A stretch of DNA of 23,399 nt from an uncultured Synergistaceae bacterium (lineage in GTDB: Bacteria; Synergistota; Synergistia; Synergistales; Dethiosulfovibrionaceae), in NCBI GenBank assembly GCA_902489135.1, contig CABTYW010000030.1, forward strand, positions 1-23,399, in the 5' to 3' direction. Each line of letters opens with the position of its first letter. Within the stretch, counting starts at the first letter, position 1. A program made the translations under genes and the position numbers. This document shows, piece by piece, positions 23,291 through 23,399 of the stretch. The notes under the pieces were generated by a model. It was not told the DNA's origin. It worked only from the letters and a program-made list of their open reading frames with translations, and made no database searches.

Positions 23291-23376
23291 ATGAAAACAT
23301 TGAGACGTATTCTGCTCTGTGTACTGTTTTTCGGCATTTTTACACCGTCGCCCGCGCCCGGAGCCGCCGGAGCGCG
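23291..23376 (+). CDS. Start of an exported protein, cut by the contig end
   Basis: Only 28 codons remain before the adapter. The ATG at 23291 begins MKTLRRILLCVLFFGIFTP, then SPAPGAAGA: two arginines, a hydrophobic core and small residues, a signal peptide likely cleaved near the end of the visible part. A GAGAGAGAG tract 6-14 bases upstream is a weak ribosome binding site. The mature protein is not visible, so no function can be given. Confidence 0.6.
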
Positions 23377-23399
23377 AGATCGGAAGAGCACACGTCTGA
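23377..23399 (+). other. Illumina adapter sequence left on the contig end
   Basis: The last 23 bases, starting AGATCGGAAGAGCACACGTC, match the common TruSeq-type read adapter exactly. They are not part of the genome. Confidence 0.97.

Overview
This looks like chromosomal DNA from a diderm bacterium with moderately high GC. The gene content, the tmRNA tag ending NDNNYALAA and the PilM-PilP plus PilY1-like pilus set made me think of the Synergistota, but I could not test that, so treat it as tentative. The last 23 bases match the common Illumina adapter, so this is an unpolished assembly contig end. The left edge cuts through groEL.

Layout. (1) 1-978: C-terminal part of GroEL and its terminator. 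(2) 979-2653: a 400-base non-coding stretch with repeats, then secreted GlpQ phosphodiesterase, ending in a perfectly palindromic terminator shared with the convergent operon. (3) 2757-7256, minus strand: a two-gene unit (secreted endonuclease/exonuclease/phosphatase-fold protein, then a DUF2207 membrane protein), and upstream of it the GltS glutamate symporter with its own promoter and two tandem terminators. (4) 7257-9487: a stretch of about 575 bases with no intact gene, then dinB (DNA polymerase IV), then a decayed, truncated P4-type integrase pointing back at dinB. (5) 9597-10706, minus strand: ssrA (tmRNA) and its partner smpB side by side, then tRNA-Pro(CGG), with clear promoters and terminators. 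The integrase remnant sits just past the 3' end of ssrA, a classic island insertion site. (6) 10724-13180: an unknown 193-residue protein, divergent from an isochorismatase-family hydrolase that is translationally coupled to a prepilin peptidase, then methylmalonyl-CoA epimerase. (7) 13308-21938: a tightly packed ten-gene type IV pilus operon: PilW-like and PilX-like minor pilins, a short PilY1-like propeller, PilB, PilC, a PilV-like minor pilin, and PilM, PilN, PilO and PilP-like proteins. Most junctions overlap by 1-19 bases. (8) 22131-23399: a secreted protein gene broken by one in-frame TGA, the first 28 codons of another exported protein, and the adapter.

How the genes work together. The prepilin peptidase at 11967 would process the pilins of the 13308-21938 operon. 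PilB powers assembly through the PilC platform, and PilM/N/O/P would form the inner-membrane alignment complex. No major pilin, retraction ATPase (PilT) or secretin (PilQ) gene is in the window, so these must lie elsewhere or be absent. SmpB and tmRNA together form the trans-translation ribosome-rescue system. The strongest unusual signals are the ssrA-associated integrase relic, whose two frameshifts both fall on A7 slippery heptamers, the TGA-interrupted secreted protein, and the minimal pilus operon with its small PilY1-like protein.
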